Assembly (NCBI RefSeq): GCF_030678875.1
Contig: NZ_JAUUDS010000010.1
Coordinates: 24,899 to 88,898 of the forward strand
DNA length: 64,000 nucleotides
Direction: 5' to 3'
Source: Sphingomonas aurea
Lineage (GTDB): Bacteria; Pseudomonadota; Alphaproteobacteria; Sphingomonadales; Sphingomonadaceae
Numbering within the stretch: the first letter of the stretch is position 1; each line of letters begins with the position of its first letter. A model generated the notes under the pieces. It did not search any database, was not told the origin of the DNA, and saw nothing but the letters and a program-made list of their open reading frames with translations. The translations under genes and the position numbers were made by a program. Shown here in pieces: positions 34,534 to 44,114 of this stretch.

Positions 34534-34561
34534 ACGCCCCGGAGGTGGTCCTCCGGGGCGT
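34534..34561 (-). terminator. intrinsic terminator, end of ctaC-ctaD
   Basis: A perfect 12-bp stem: ACGCCCCGGAGG (34534-34545), loop TGGT, CCTCCGGGGCGT (34550-34561). On the minus strand it is followed by TTTCTCGTTTC; on the plus strand by CTCTTTCTT, so it could act in both directions. It lies about 135 nt beyond the ctaD stop and would isolate ctaCD from the amidotransferase-ctaB genes. Confidence 0.85.
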
Positions 34562-34662
34562 CTCTTTCTTATGGGCCCGACACGGGAGTTGATTCCGTGT
34601 CGTCGATCATGGCTGCGCCATGTCGGCCGGGCCGGGCCGGTGCGTGCGGCCTTGCCGCACCG

Positions 34663-34684
34663 GCGCGTAGCCTGGGCTACGCGC
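34663..34684. terminator. hairpin directly after ctaD
   Basis: GCGCGTAGC (34663-34671) and GCTACGCGC (34676-34684) form a 9-bp perfect stem with loop CTGG. It lies 12 nt past the ctaD stop on the minus strand. There is no T-tract, so it more likely protects the mRNA 3' end than terminates. Confidence 0.5.
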
Positions 34685-34696
34685 CTCGCACCTGCC

Positions 34697-36364
34697 TCAG
34701 TCGATCTTCGGCAGGGTCTCGAACTGGTGATACGGCGGCGGCGAGGACAGGGTCCACTCCAGCGTCGTGGCACCGGCGCCCCAAGGATTGCCCTCCGCCT
34801 TCTTGCCGGCGAGCAGCGACCAGATCAGGTTGACGAAGAAGATCGCCATGCCCGCGGCCATAATCATGTAGCCGATCGTCGCGATGGTGTTCCAGTGCGC
34901 ATAGGCATCCGGATAGTCCGGGTAGCGGCGCGGCATGCCCTGCAGGCCCAGGAAGTGCATCGGGAAGAACATCACGTTCACGCCGATGAAGAACACCCAG
35001 AAATGCAGCTGGCCGAGCAACTCGTTGTACATCCGGCCCGACATTTTCGGGAACCAGTAGTAGAAGCCCGCGAACAGCGAGAACACCGCGCCCAGCGACA
35101 GCACATAGTGGAAGTGGGCAACGACGTAGTAGGTGTCCTGCATGTAATCGTCGATGCCGCCATTGGCGAGCACGACGCCGGTCACGCCGCCGACCGTGAA
35201 CATGAAGATGAAGCCGATCGCCCAAACCATCGGGGTCGGGAAGCGCATCGATCCACCCCACATCGTCGCGATCCACGAGAAGATCTTAATGCCGGTCGGC
35301 ACCGCGATGACCATCGTGGCGGCGGTGAAGTACATCTTGGTATTCACCGACAGGCCGGTGGTGAACATGTGGTGCGCCCACACGACGAAGCCGACCACGC
35401 CGATCGCGACCATGGCGTAGGCCATGCCGAGATAGCCGAAGACCGGCTTGCGGCTGAAGGTGGCGATGATCTGGCTGACGATGCCGAAGCCCGGCAGGAT
35501 CATGATGTACACTTCGGGATGGCCGAAGAACCAGAACAGGTGCTGGTACAGCACCGGATCGCCGCCGCCGGCGGGATCGAAGAAGGTGGTGCCGAAGTTG
35601 CGGTCGGTCAGCAGCATGGTGATCGCCGCGGCGAGGACCGGAAGGGCCAGCAGCAGCAGGAAGGCGGTGACCAGCACCGACCACACGAACAGCGGCATCT
35701 TGTGCAGGGTCATGCCCGGCGCGCGCATGTTGAAGATGGTGGTGATGAAGTTGATCGCACCCAGGATCGAGCTTGCGCCCGCAAGGTGGAGCGACAGGAT
35801 CGCCATGTCGGTCGACGGCCCCGGCTCGCCATAGGTGGAGAGCGGCGCGTAGAGCGTCCAGCCATTGCCCGCACCGCCGAAGAAGGGCGAGGCGAGGAGC
35901 AGCGTGAACGACGGGATCAGCAGCCAGAAGCTGATGTTGTTCATCCGCGGGAACGCCATGTCGGGCGCCCCGATCATGATCGGCACGAACCAGTTGCCGA
36001 ACCCGCCGATCATCGCCGGCATCACCATGAAGAACACCATGATGAGGCCGTGCGCGGTGATGAGCACGTTCCACAGGTGGAGCGACTGGTCGAGGCTCTG
36101 CGGCCCGCCGTGGAGCAGGCTCGCCCAGGTGCCCAGATACTGGATGCCCGGGTGCGCCAGTTCGGCGCGCATCAGGCCCGAGATCGACCCGCCGATGATC
36201 CCCGCGACGATCGCGAAGATCAGGTACATCGTGCCGATGTCCTTGTGGTTGGTCGACATGAACCAGCGGGCGAAGAACGCCGGCTTGTGATCCGCATCGT
36301 GGGCGTGGTCGTGATGGTCGCCGTGTGCGTGGAACGCGGACGGGTGGAGCGCGGTATCGGTCAT
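34697..36364 (-). CDS. ctaD: cytochrome c oxidase subunit I (aa3-type)
   Basis: Catalytic subunit of aa3 oxidase, 555 aa, twelve helices. Low-spin heme His in [21 protein letters not shown]-channel region [17 protein letters not shown]; CuB ligands with the His-Tyr pair in [15 protein letters not shown] and WAHHMFTTG; heme ligands in [14 protein letters not shown]. The Glu of GHPEVYI marks an A-type haem-copper oxidase. A His-rich N-terminus ([15 protein letters not shown]) precedes the first helix. ATG lies 1 nt after the ctaC stop. Ends at a hairpin/terminator. Confidence 0.98.
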   Translation of the reverse strand: MTDTALHPSAFHAHGDHHDHAHDADHKPAFFARWFMSTNHKDIGTMYLIFAIVAGIIGGSISGLMRAELAHPGIQYLGTWASLLHGGPQSLDQSLHLWNVLITAHGLIMVFFMVMPAMIGGFGNWFVPIMIGAPDMAFPRMNNISFWLLIPSFTLLLASPFFGGAGNGWTLYAPLSTYGEPGPSTDMAILSLHLAGASSILGAINFITTIFNMRAPGMTLHKMPLFVWSVLVTAFLLLLALPVLAAAITMLLTDRNFGTTFFDPAGGGDPVLYQHLFWFFGHPEVYIMILPGFGIVSQIIATFSRKPVFGYLGMAYAMVAIGVVGFVVWAHHMFTTGLSVNTKMYFTAATMVIAVPTGIKIFSWIATMWGGSMRFPTPMVWAIGFIFMFTVGGVTGVVLANGGIDDYMQDTYYVVAHFHYVLSLGAVFSLFAGFYYWFPKMSGRMYNELLGQLHFWVFFIGVNVMFFPMHFLGLQGMPRRYPDYPDAYAHWNTIATIGYMIMAAGMAIFFVNLIWSLLAGKKAEGNPWGAGATTLEWTLSSPPPYHQFETLPKID

Positions 36365-36365
36365 C

Positions 36366-37541
36366 TTACTGTCCAGCGTTGCCGGTGGCGGGGTTGTTGG
36401 TCGCGCCCTGCGGAGAAGTGGGGGCGGCGACGGTGGCGTTCTCGACCGGGCCGGTGGCGTTGGCGGTCGTCTCGCCCGCCTCCTGCTTGGCGGCGGAGCC
36501 ATCGGCGCCCGGCTGCGGGATCACCTTGTCCGACGGGGTGCCGGCGGCGGGCATGGTGCCGCCCTTGGCGCGGACCCAGGCGGCGAACTGCGCCGGCGAC
36601 ACTGCCTCTACCGCGATCGGCATATAGGCGTGGCGCGCGCCGCACAGCTCCGAACACTGGCCGAAATACAGGCCGGGCTTGTCGATGGTGAAGCTCGTCT
36701 CGTTCAGGCGGCCGGGGATCGCGTCGAGCTTGATCCAGAAGGCGGGGACCGCCCAGCTGTGGATCACGTCGTTGGCGGTGGTGATGAGGCGGATCGGCAC
36801 GCCGACCGGCAGGACGATGCGGTTGTCCGCCGCCAGCAGGCGGGGGCCGTCGGCATCGGTGCGGAACCGCTCGCCTGCGGCGACCTCGTTCTTTTCCTTC
36901 AGCAGGTTGGCAGTGACCTCGAACCCGCCATTGTCCGGATACTGGTAGGTCCAGTACCACTGGTTGCCGATCGCCTTCAGCGTGACGGCGCCGGCCGGTG
37001 CCGGCTTGAACTGGGCCTGGAGCAGCCCGATCGAAGGCACCGCGATCAGCACCAGGATGACGACCGGCAGCAGCGTCCAGATCACCTCGATGAAGGTGTT
37101 GTGGCTGGTCTTGGACGGCGTCGGATTGGCCGAGGCGCGGTAGCGGACCACCACCCACAGGAGCAGCGCCAGCACGAACAGCGAGATGACCGTGATGACC
37201 GGGAACAGCACCGCATTGTGCATCCAGTGCGCGAACTCGCCGTTGCGGGTCACCTGCGGCTGGAGCCCGAAGACGCCGTTGGTCGGCTGGCCGATGCCCG
37301 GCGTCGGCAGTGCGCCGGGTGCGCCGTCGACCGCGAGCAGCGGGCTGTTGGGGGCGGCCGGCGCGGTCGCCGCGGCGGTGGTGGGCGCGATGTTCGACAC
37401 GTTGCCGGGCTCGGCCGCGGCCTGTGGCGTCGCTGCCGAAACCGGCGCCGCAGGGGCCGCCGCATGGCTCGCGACCGTCGACAGGCCCGCCAGCGCGAGC
37501 CCCGCCGCGATCGCGATTCGCTTCAACCCCTTGATGGACAT
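36366..37541 (-). CDS. ctaC: cytochrome c oxidase subunit II
   Basis: 391 aa. Signal peptide (about 1-28), then an Ala/Pro-rich linker of about 70 residues, two helices (about 110-130 and 150-175), and the CuA cupredoxin domain: [20 protein letters not shown] and the binuclear copper loop [16 protein letters not shown] (Cys, Glu, Cys, His, Met ligands all present). After the CuA domain there is a further ~70-residue Ala/Thr/Asn-rich tail with no haem c motif. First gene of the ctaCD transcript, divergent from pyrE across 237 nt. Confidence 0.97.
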   Translation of the reverse strand: MSIKGLKRIAIAAGLALAGLSTVASHAAAPAAPVSAATPQAAAEPGNVSNIAPTTAAATAPAAPNSPLLAVDGAPGALPTPGIGQPTNGVFGLQPQVTRNGEFAHWMHNAVLFPVITVISLFVLALLLWVVVRYRASANPTPSKTSHNTFIEVIWTLLPVVILVLIAVPSIGLLQAQFKPAPAGAVTLKAIGNQWYWTYQYPDNGGFEVTANLLKEKNEVAAGERFRTDADGPRLLAADNRIVLPVGVPIRLITTANDVIHSWAVPAFWIKLDAIPGRLNETSFTIDKPGLYFGQCSELCGARHAYMPIAVEAVSPAQFAAWVRAKGGTMPAAGTPSDKVIPQPGADGSAAKQEAGETTANATGPVENATVAAPTSPQGATNNPATGNAGQ

Positions 37542-37778
37542 CGTTCGTCGTTACCCCGTTGTTCGTTGGGCCGGTCCGAAGGAGGACCGGGTCGTCAGGC
37601 ACGGCGTTCCATGCCCGCTTTGGGCACGGCCTATACGCCGGGGGTGCCGCTCCCTCAAGCGGCTGCAACGAAAATGGCGCAGGCATTGCTGCAAAGCTGC
37701 CGTGGATCACCATCGGCGGGCGTTGCCGGAACCTGGCGCCGGGCGTATGGCGCGCGCGTCCGCAACAGGGAAAAGCGC

Positions 37779-38360
37779 ATGACCGACGACGATGTCCTGG
37801 CCGAATTCCGCGCCGCCGACGCGCTGCTGGAAGGGCATTTCATCCTGTCGTCGGGCCTGCGCTCGCCCCGTTATCTCCAGTGCGCGCGCGTGCTGATGGA
37901 CCCGCGCCGCGGCGCCCGCCTAGCCGAGGCGCTGGCCGAGCGCCTGCCGGCGGATGTCCGTGCCGCGATCCAGGTCGTCGTCTCCCCGGCGATGGGCGGG
38001 GTGATCGCCGGGCAGGAGATGGCGCGGGCGCTGGGCGTCGAGGCGATGTTCCTGGAACGGCCGACGGGCACGTTCGAGCTGCGCCGCGGCTTTCGCCTGA
38101 CGCCGGGGCAGAAGGTGCTGATGATGGAGGACGTGGTGACCACCGGCCTGTCCTCTCGCGAGGCGATCGCCGCGATCGCCGCGACGGGGGCGGAGACGAT
38201 CGCCGCGGCGGCGCTGGTCGATCGGTCGAACGGCAGCGTCGATCTAGGGGTCCCGTTCCATCCGCTCATCCGGCTCGACGTGCCGAGCTACGCCGCCGAC
38301 GCGCTGCCGCCCGAACTCGCGGCAATCCCGGCGATCAAGCCCGGCAGCCGCGCGGCATGA
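37779..38360 (+). CDS. pyrE: orotate phosphoribosyltransferase
   Basis: 193-aa type I PRTase of pyrimidine synthesis, converting orotate and PRPP to OMP. Family features: [42 protein letters not shown], and the PRPP loop [21 protein letters not shown] has AGGGAAAAG upstream. Followed by a membrane protein gene overlapping as ATGA. The 237-nt divergent region with ctaC should carry promoters for both; none picked out with confidence. Confidence 0.96.
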   Translation: MTDDDVLAEFRAADALLEGHFILSSGLRSPRYLQCARVLMDPRRGARLAEALAERLPADVRAAIQVVVSPAMGGVIAGQEMARALGVEAMFLERPTGTFELRRGFRLTPGQKVLMMEDVVTTGLSSREAIAAIAATGAETIAAAALVDRSNGSVDLGVPFHPLIRLDVPSYAADALPPELAAIPAIKPGSRAA

Positions 38361-38842
38361 GCCCGTTCACCGGCCGGGCGATCGGGCTGGCGTTCGCGGC
38401 GCTGTGGCTCTTCCTCGGCGCGGTCGCGCTGCCGCTGCCGTGGCGATACCTGGCCGGTGCCCTTGGTCTAGCGGCGATCTTGCTGCTCGGGGTGCGGGCA
38501 TGGCGGATGAACGAGCGCCGCACGGGCCTGTTCGACATGCGGCGGTACCGCCTGTCGGTCGCACTCGAATTCGGCGCGATCGCGCTGGCCGGGTTCCTGC
38601 TCGATCGGGTCGGCCTTGGCGGCTACCTCATCCCGGTCGTCGGCATCATCGTCGGGCTTCACTTCGTCGGACTGTGGTGGGCGGGCGGCGGTCCGCAGTA
38701 TCTGCGGCTGGCCGGGATCATGACGGCGATCGACGCGGGCGCGCTGCTGCTGCCGCCCGGCAGTCGCGCGATGCAGGCCGCGGCCGGGCTGGGATCGGCA
38801 GCCGCGCTGGCGATGATCGCCGGAACGGGAGCGCGGCGATGA
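38357..38842 (+). CDS. hypothetical four-to-five-helix membrane protein
   Basis: 161 aa, strongly hydrophobic: helices at about 7-22, 28-45, 70-85, 90-110 and 120-150, with short loops rich in Arg. No motif recognised. Overlaps both pyrE and pdxJ by ATGA, so it is translated in the middle of a housekeeping operon. Appears in other sphingomonads in this slot, from memory; function unknown. Confidence 0.8.
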   Translation: MSPFTGRAIGLAFAALWLFLGAVALPLPWRYLAGALGLAAILLLGVRAWRMNERRTGLFDMRRYRLSVALEFGAIALAGFLLDRVGLGGYLIPVVGIIVGLHFVGLWWAGGGPQYLRLAGIMTAIDAGALLLPPGSRAMQAAAGLGSAAALAMIAGTGARR

Positions 38843-39567
38843 CGCGGCCGCTGCGCCTCGGCGTCAACATCGATCACGTCGCGACAGTGCGGAACGCGCG
38901 CGGCAGCGGCTACCCCGATCCGGTGCGCGCGGCGCTGCTCGCGGCCGAGGCCGGGGCGGATGGCATCACCGCACACCTGCGCGAGGATCGTCGGCACATC
39001 ACGGACGACGACATCGCCCGGCTGTCGGAGGCGCTCACCATCCCGCTGAACCTGGAGATGGCGGCGACCGACGAGATGCTGGCGATCGCGCTGCGCCACC
39101 GGCCGCACGCCGCGTGCATCGTGCCCGAGCGGCGCGAGGAGCGCACGACCGAGGGTGGGCTCGACGCCGCCGGCCAGCACAACCAGCTGGTCCCGCTGGT
39201 CGCGGAGCTGTCGAACGCGCGCATCCGCGTGTCGCTGTTCATCGAACCCGATCCTCGCCAGATCGAGGCGGCGATCCATCTGCGCGCGCCGGCCGTCGAA
39301 CTCCATACCGGCCGCTACTGCGAGCTGGAAGGCGACGCGCGGGACGCGGAGCTGCGGCGGATCGCCGACGCCGCGGCGCTGGCGGCGAAGAACGGGATCG
39401 AGGTCCATGCCGGTCACGGCCTGACCTATGACAATGTCGGTCCGATCGCGGCGATCCCTCAGGTGCGCGAGCTGAACATCGGCCATTTCCTGATCGGCGA
39501 GGCGATGTTCGTGGGCCTGGGCGAGAGTGTCCGGCGGATGCGGGCGGAGATGGACGCGGCGCGATGA
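38839..39567 (+). CDS. pdxJ: pyridoxine 5'-phosphate synthase
   Basis: Last step of the DXP-dependent vitamin B6 route: condenses 1-deoxyxylulose 5-phosphate and aminoacetone 3-phosphate. 242-aa TIM barrel with [72 protein letters not shown], and [14 protein letters not shown]. Chained to its neighbours by ATGA overlaps at both ends; pdxJ-acpS is a widely conserved pair. Confidence 0.97.
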   Translation: MTRPLRLGVNIDHVATVRNARGSGYPDPVRAALLAAEAGADGITAHLREDRRHITDDDIARLSEALTIPLNLEMAATDEMLAIALRHRPHAACIVPERREERTTEGGLDAAGQHNQLVPLVAELSNARIRVSLFIEPDPRQIEAAIHLRAPAVELHTGRYCELEGDARDAELRRIADAAALAAKNGIEVHAGHGLTYDNVGPIAAIPQVRELNIGHFLIGEAMFVGLGESVRRMRAEMDAAR

Positions 39568-39989
39568 TCCTCGGCCTCGGCTCCGACCTCTGCAACATCG
39601 ATCGCATCCAGGCGTCGCTCGACCGGTTCGGCGCGCGGTTCGAGAATCGCGTCTTTACCGAGGTGGAGCTGGCCAAGGCGAAGCGCCGGCCCTTTACCTA
39701 TGCCGCGACGCTGGCGAAGCGCTTCGCCGCCAAGGAGGCGTTTTCGAAGGCGGTCGGCACCGGCTTCAAGCGCGGCGTGTTCATGCGCGACATCGGCGTG
39801 GTCAACGCCGCCTCGGGTGCGCCGACGCTGACGCTGACCGGTGGGGCCAAGGCGAGGCTTGACGCGTTGGTCCCGCATGGCATGGCGGCGCGCGTACATC
39901 TGACCATGACCGACGATCTCCCCTGGGCACAAGCCTTTGTGGTGATCGAGGCGATCCCAGCTCTACCGGAAGGTGGCCGGCCCGAATGA
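39564..39989 (+). CDS. acpS: holo-[acyl-carrier-protein] synthase
   Basis: Transfers 4'-phosphopantetheine to acyl carrier protein. 141 aa: [20 protein letters not shown] (metal-binding Asp), [32 protein letters not shown] (catalytic Glu and Lys), and a C-terminal [16 protein letters not shown]. Normal length. Follows pdxJ and precedes lepB, overlapping both by 4 nt. Confidence 0.97.
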   Translation: MILGLGSDLCNIDRIQASLDRFGARFENRVFTEVELAKAKRRPFTYAATLAKRFAAKEAFSKAVGTGFKRGVFMRDIGVVNAASGAPTLTLTGGAKARLDALVPHGMAARVHLTMTDDLPWAQAFVVIEAIPALPEGGRPE

Positions 39990-40945
39990 AGGAAGCGACG
40001 TTGAACGGCAACGAGGCCCCCCCCACTGTCGCGGAGCCGACGGCGCCACCCGCCGCCCCGGATACGAAGGTGAAGCGGGCCGGCACCGACTGGTGGGCGG
40101 AGGTCAAGGGCATCCTGTGGCTGATCCTGATCGTGCTCGGCTTCCACAGCTTCGTCGCCAAGCCCTTCTACATCCCGTCCGAATCGATGCTGCCGGGCTT
40201 GCAGGTCGGCGACCGGCTGGTGGTGTCGAAGTTCGCCTATGGCTGGTCGTTCGTGTCGCCGACGATCCCCAACCCGGTCGCGATCTTCAAGGGAGCGGTG
40301 CTGCGCCAGCCGGTCGACAGCTGGAGCGTGTCGCTGCCCGAGTGGCGGGGGCGTCTGCTCGGTTCGCTGCCGACGCGCGGGGACGTGGTGATCGTCACTC
40401 CGCCGGGTACGCGTACCGACTATATCAAGCGGGTGATCGGCCTGCCGGGCGACCGGTTGCAGGTGAAGGACGGCCTCGTCATCCTGAACGGCCAGCCCGT
40501 GCGCCGCGGGCCGATCCACGACACGCTGATCCCGGTCGACACCAACAGCCCGTGCTCGCCGAGCGACTATCCGGGCGCGCGTGAGACGCTGCCGGGCGGG
40601 CGCATCGTGTGCCGCCTGCCGACCATCACCGAGACGCTGCCCAACGGCCGCCGCTACGACACGATCGAGCTGGGCTGGAGCCCGGGCGACAATTACGGAC
40701 CGATCACCATCCCGGCGAACCGCGTCTTCCTGATGGGCGACAATCGCGACCGGTCGGCCGACAGCCGCTACGCGCTGAGCGAATTGGGTCTGGGCGGGCC
40801 GGTGCCCTACGAGAATATCGGCGGGCGCGCCGAGTTCGTGACCTTCAGCCTCGACGGCGATGCGACGCTCAATCCGCTGACCTGGTGGGGCTCGCTGCGC
40901 TCCGGCAGGGCCGGCACCTCGCTCCACCCGGCCATCGCCGAGTGA
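39986..40945 (+). CDS. lepB: signal peptidase I
   Basis: Membrane serine protease that removes Sec/Tat signal peptides. 319 aa: a soluble N-terminal ~35 residues, one membrane helix ([17 protein letters not shown]), catalytic Ser67 in [10 protein letters not shown], general-base Lys148 in [15 protein letters not shown], box [19 protein letters not shown] non-conserved insertion with two cysteines ([18 protein letters not shown]) lies before box D. Coupled to acpS and to the AI-2E gene by overlaps. Confidence 0.97.
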   Translation: MKEATLNGNEAPPTVAEPTAPPAAPDTKVKRAGTDWWAEVKGILWLILIVLGFHSFVAKPFYIPSESMLPGLQVGDRLVVSKFAYGWSFVSPTIPNPVAIFKGAVLRQPVDSWSVSLPEWRGRLLGSLPTRGDVVIVTPPGTRTDYIKRVIGLPGDRLQVKDGLVILNGQPVRRGPIHDTLIPVDTNSPCSPSDYPGARETLPGGRIVCRLPTITETLPNGRRYDTIELGWSPGDNYGPITIPANRVFLMGDNRDRSADSRYALSELGLGGPVPYENIGGRAEFVTFSLDGDATLNPLTWWGSLRSGRAGTSLHPAIAE

Positions 40946-41994
40946 GCAACAAGGCACCCCGGATCGCTGCCGAGCCCGCTCCGGCGGAACTGCGCGATCC
41001 ACGGGTCAGGGCGGAGCTGCGGCGTGCCGGCGTCTGGGTCGGGCTGGTCGCGGCGCTGGCCCTGGCGGTGCTGCTGGTCCAGCCGCTCCTCATCATCTTC
41101 GCCGGCATCGTCGTGGCGGCCCTGTTCGACGGCGGCGTCCGCCTGCTCGGCCGGGTGCTGCCGATCGGGCGGGGCTGGCGGCTGCTGATCGTTGTCCTGC
41201 TGGTCGTCGCCTTCCTGATCGGCACCTTCTACCTGGCGGGCGTGCAGGTGACCGCACAGGTCACGCAGCTGCGTTCGACGCTGGAGGCGCAGGCGCTGGC
41301 CTTTACCGGCTGGCTGACCGAACAGGGGTTGATGCCCGGCGCGTCGGACGTCAGCGGCATCGTGCGTCAGGCGCTGGGGTCGGTCGGGCGGATCACCTCA
41401 TGGGTCGGCACCGCCGTCGGGGCGCTGACCAGCATGTTCATGATCCTGGTCCTCGGGCTGTTCCTGGCGATGGACCCGGGCGCTTATGTCCGCGGGCTGC
41501 AATGGATGGTGCCCAGCGACAAGCGGGTCGAATTCGCCGTCGTGCTCCAGCGGATGGGCTTCACGCTGCGCCGCCTGCTCGCCGGGCGGCTGCTCGGGAT
41601 GGTGGCGGAAGGTATCCTGACGTGGCTGGCGCTGATGGCCGGGGGTGTGCCGATGGCGATGATCCTCGGCATATTGACCGGGCTGCTCGCCTTCATTCCC
41701 AATATCGGCGCCTTCATCTCGGGCGCGCTGATGATCGCAGTCGGCTTCTCGGCGGGACCGAACATCGGCTTCTGGGCGATCGGTACCTATGTCGTGGTCC
41801 AGACCTTCGACGGCTATGTCCTGCTGCCGATCGTCGCCAAGAAGACGGTCGACCTGCCGCCGGCACTGACGCTGGGCGCGCAGATCCTGGCGAGCGCCCT
41901 GTTCGGGATCATGGGGCTGGCGCTCGCCGACCCCTTCACCGCCATGACCAAGGCGGCGCTGGAACGGAGTTCGGAGCGGAACGAAGAGGCGTGA
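40942..41994 (+). CDS. AI-2E family transporter
   Basis: 350-aa permease of the TqsA/PerM (AI-2 exporter) family with about seven helices. Typical parts are LLVQPLLIIFAGIVVAALFDGG, the soluble VTAQVTQLRSTLEAQAL region, LTSMFMILVLGLFLAMDPGAYVRG, and the C-terminal LLAFIPNIGAFISGALMI with FDGYVLLPIVAKKTVDLPPAL. Substrate is unproven; family members also include Na+/H+ antiporters. GTG start fixed by GTGA overlap with lepB. Followed by convergent ubiG at 6 nt. Confidence 0.88.
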   Translation: MSNKAPRIAAEPAPAELRDPRVRAELRRAGVWVGLVAALALAVLLVQPLLIIFAGIVVAALFDGGVRLLGRVLPIGRGWRLLIVVLLVVAFLIGTFYLAGVQVTAQVTQLRSTLEAQALAFTGWLTEQGLMPGASDVSGIVRQALGSVGRITSWVGTAVGALTSMFMILVLGLFLAMDPGAYVRGLQWMVPSDKRVEFAVVLQRMGFTLRRLLAGRLLGMVAEGILTWLALMAGGVPMAMILGILTGLLAFIPNIGAFISGALMIAVGFSAGPNIGFWAIGTYVVVQTFDGYVLLPIVAKKTVDLPPALTLGAQILASALFGIMGLALADPFTAMTKAALERSSERNEEA

Positions 41995-42000
41995 TGCGCC

Positions 42001-42729
42001 TCAGGCGCGGGTGATCGTCATCAGATAGTCGAGCGCCGTCGACGACCCCAGCACGAAGCCGCGCGTCGGCGACCAGGTCAGCCCACGCAGGTCGCGGACG
42101 CGCAGCCCCTCGCTCTCGACCAGGACGGTCAGTTCCTCGGGCGTCAGGAACTTGTCCCAATCGTGCGTGCCGCGCGGGATCGCGCCGGTGCCTTCGGCCA
42201 GCGTAATCATCGCCAGCCGCGACAGCGGCGTGCGGTTGGGGGTCGACAGGATCATCAGCCCGCCCGGCGCCAGCGCCGCCGCAAGTCCGCGCACGAAGCT
42301 GGCCGGATCGGCGACATGCTCGATCACCTCCAGGCTGGTGACCAGGTCGAACGTCTCGCCCGCCACCGCCTCGATCCCACCCGCACGATAGTCGATGGCG
42401 AGCGAGGAGCCGGCGGCATGTGCCTGCGCCACGGCGATATTCTCCGGCGCCGCGTCGACACCGGTCACGGCCGCACCCAGTCGCGCCAGCGGCTCGGCGA
42501 GCAGCCCGGCACCGCAGCCGACGTCCAGCGCCCGCCGACCCGACAGCGGCACGAAGCTGGTCGCGTCGCCGTCCCAGTGCAGGTCCACCGCCTGACGCAG
42601 ATAGTCGAGGCGCACCGGGTTCAGCCGGTGAAGCATCGCCGACGAGCCCTTCGGGTCCCACCAGTCCGCCGCCATCTTGCCGAAATGCACTGCCTCTGAC
42701 GGCGTGATCGTGCTGCTTGCGCTCACCAT
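42001..42729 (-). CDS. ubiG: bifunctional 2-polyprenyl-6-hydroxyphenol / 3-demethylubiquinol O-methyltransferase
   Basis: Two O-methylations in ubiquinone synthesis. 242 aa: EAVHFGKMAADWWDPKGSS and MLHRLNPVRLDYLRQ are the UbiG-specific N-terminal block; SAM motif I is ALDVGCGAGLLAEPLARLGA; later LVTSLEVIEHVADPASFV and TPNRTPLSRLAMI, HDWDKFLTPEELTVLVE. Divergent from lysC with 54 nt between starts. Confidence 0.96.
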   Translation of the reverse strand: MVSASSTITPSEAVHFGKMAADWWDPKGSSAMLHRLNPVRLDYLRQAVDLHWDGDATSFVPLSGRRALDVGCGAGLLAEPLARLGAAVTGVDAAPENIAVAQAHAAGSSLAIDYRAGGIEAVAGETFDLVTSLEVIEHVADPASFVRGLAAALAPGGLMILSTPNRTPLSRLAMITLAEGTGAIPRGTHDWDKFLTPEELTVLVESEGLRVRDLRGLTWSPTRGFVLGSSTALDYLMTITRA

Positions 42730-42783
42730 GGCGGCTACCTATCAGGACCGCCACTTTTCCCCAAGGAGGCAATCGACCCGTCC

Positions 42784-44055
42784 ATGGCGCGCATCGTGAT
42801 GAAGTTCGGCGGCACCTCCATGGCCGGGATCGAGCGCATTCGCGCGGTCGCCGCGCGCGTCAAGCGCGAGGTGGAGGCGGGCAATCAGGTTGCCGTCGTC
42901 GTCTCGGCGATGGCGGGGGAGACCGACCGGCTGGTCGGGTTCTGCCGCGAGGCGTCGTCGCTCTACGATCCGCGTGAATATGACGTGGTGGTGTCCAGCG
43001 GCGAGCAGGTGACCAGCGGGCTGCTGGCGATCGCGCTGCAGGCGATCGGCGTGCCGGCGCGGTCGTGGCTCGGCTGGCAGCTGCCGATCCATACCTCCGA
43101 CGCGTTCAGCCGCGCGCGGATCGGCACGATCGACACGGCCGCGCTCGACGAGAGCCTGATGCGCGGCGAGGTCGCGGTGATCCCCGGCTTTCAGGGCGTG
43201 GCGGACGGTGATCGCATCACCACGCTGGGCCGCGGCGGGTCCGACACCTCGGCAGTGGCGGTGGCGGCGGCGATGAAGGCGGAACGCTGCGACATCTACA
43301 CCGACGTGGACGGCGTCTACACCACCGATCCCCGCATCGTGCCGCGCGCGCGCAAGCTGGCGCGCGTGACGTATGAAGAGATGCTGGAACTGGCCTCGGT
43401 CGGGGCCAAGGTGCTCCAGACCCGCTCGGTCGGGCTGGCGATGAAGGAACAGGTCCGCGTTCAGGTGCTGTCGTCGTTCACCGGCGAGGACGCCCCGATG
43501 GCCGACACGCTGCCCGGCACGATGATCGTGGGCGAAAACGAACTTTGGGAGGAGATTGCCGACGTGGAACGCCAGCTCATCACCGGCATCGCGCATGACA
43601 AGAACGAGGCGAAGATCACGCTGGCCTCGGTCCCCGACAAGCCCGGCGCGGTCGCCAGCATCTTCGCGCCGTTGGCCGATGCCGGCATCAATGTCGACAT
43701 GATCGTCCAGAACGTCGCCCATTCGACCGGATCGACCGACGTGACCTTTACCGTTCCCGCCGCGGACCTGCCGCGCAGCCTGGACGTGCTGGGCCAGGCC
43801 AAGGCGACGATCGGGTACGAGAAGCTGGTCCACGACACCCGCGTCGCCAAGATCTCGGTCGTGGGTGTCGGCATGCGCAGCCATGCCGGCGTCGCCTCGA
43901 CGATGTTCACGACATTGGGTGAGCGCGGCATCAACATCCAGGCGATCACCACCTCGGAGATCAAGGTCAGCGTGCTGATCGAGGAGGATTATACCGAATT
44001 GGCGGTGCGCGTGCTGCATACGGCCTATGGGCTGGACGCGGAGGTCGCTGCCTGA
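42784..44055 (+). CDS. lysC: aspartate kinase
   Basis: First step of the aspartate family (Lys, Met, Thr). 423 aa, monofunctional alpha/beta-type: KFGGTSMAGIERIRAVA, VVVSSGEQVTSGLLAIALQA, GRGGSDTSAVAVAAAMKAERC, IYTDVDGVYTTDPRIVP, then two ACT domains (ITLASVPDKPGAVASIF; ISVVGVGMRSHAGVASTMF) giving feedback control, probably by lysine plus threonine. A strong AAGGAGG (42763-42769) is 14 nt from the ATG, longer than usual; no alternative start lies between. No lysine riboswitch fits in the 54-nt upstream gap. Confidence 0.97.
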   Translation: MARIVMKFGGTSMAGIERIRAVAARVKREVEAGNQVAVVVSAMAGETDRLVGFCREASSLYDPREYDVVVSSGEQVTSGLLAIALQAIGVPARSWLGWQLPIHTSDAFSRARIGTIDTAALDESLMRGEVAVIPGFQGVADGDRITTLGRGGSDTSAVAVAAAMKAERCDIYTDVDGVYTTDPRIVPRARKLARVTYEEMLELASVGAKVLQTRSVGLAMKEQVRVQVLSSFTGEDAPMADTLPGTMIVGENELWEEIADVERQLITGIAHDKNEAKITLASVPDKPGAVASIFAPLADAGINVDMIVQNVAHSTGSTDVTFTVPAADLPRSLDVLGQAKATIGYEKLVHDTRVAKISVVGVGMRSHAGVASTMFTTLGERGINIQAITTSEIKVSVLIEEDYTELAVRVLHTAYGLDAEVAA

Positions 44056-44114
44056 TCGCGGCGGCGGGAGGCGAGAGCTTGCCGCCGCCCGCCCACTCGC
44101 GCTAGGCACCCGCG

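Larger units (their letters stand above)
34437..34696. other. 260-nt intergenic region between ctaD and the amidotransferase gene
   Basis: No credible gene. It contains the strong hairpin terminator at 34534-34561 and a second perfect hairpin at 34663-34684 just after the ctaD stop. The promoter of the amidotransferase gene presumably lies between 34437 and 34530; no confident -35/-10 pair could be picked out. Confidence 0.6.

Noticed and set aside
42730..42783. Lysine riboswitch before lysC
   Set aside because: The 54-nt gap to ubiG is too short for the aptamer.
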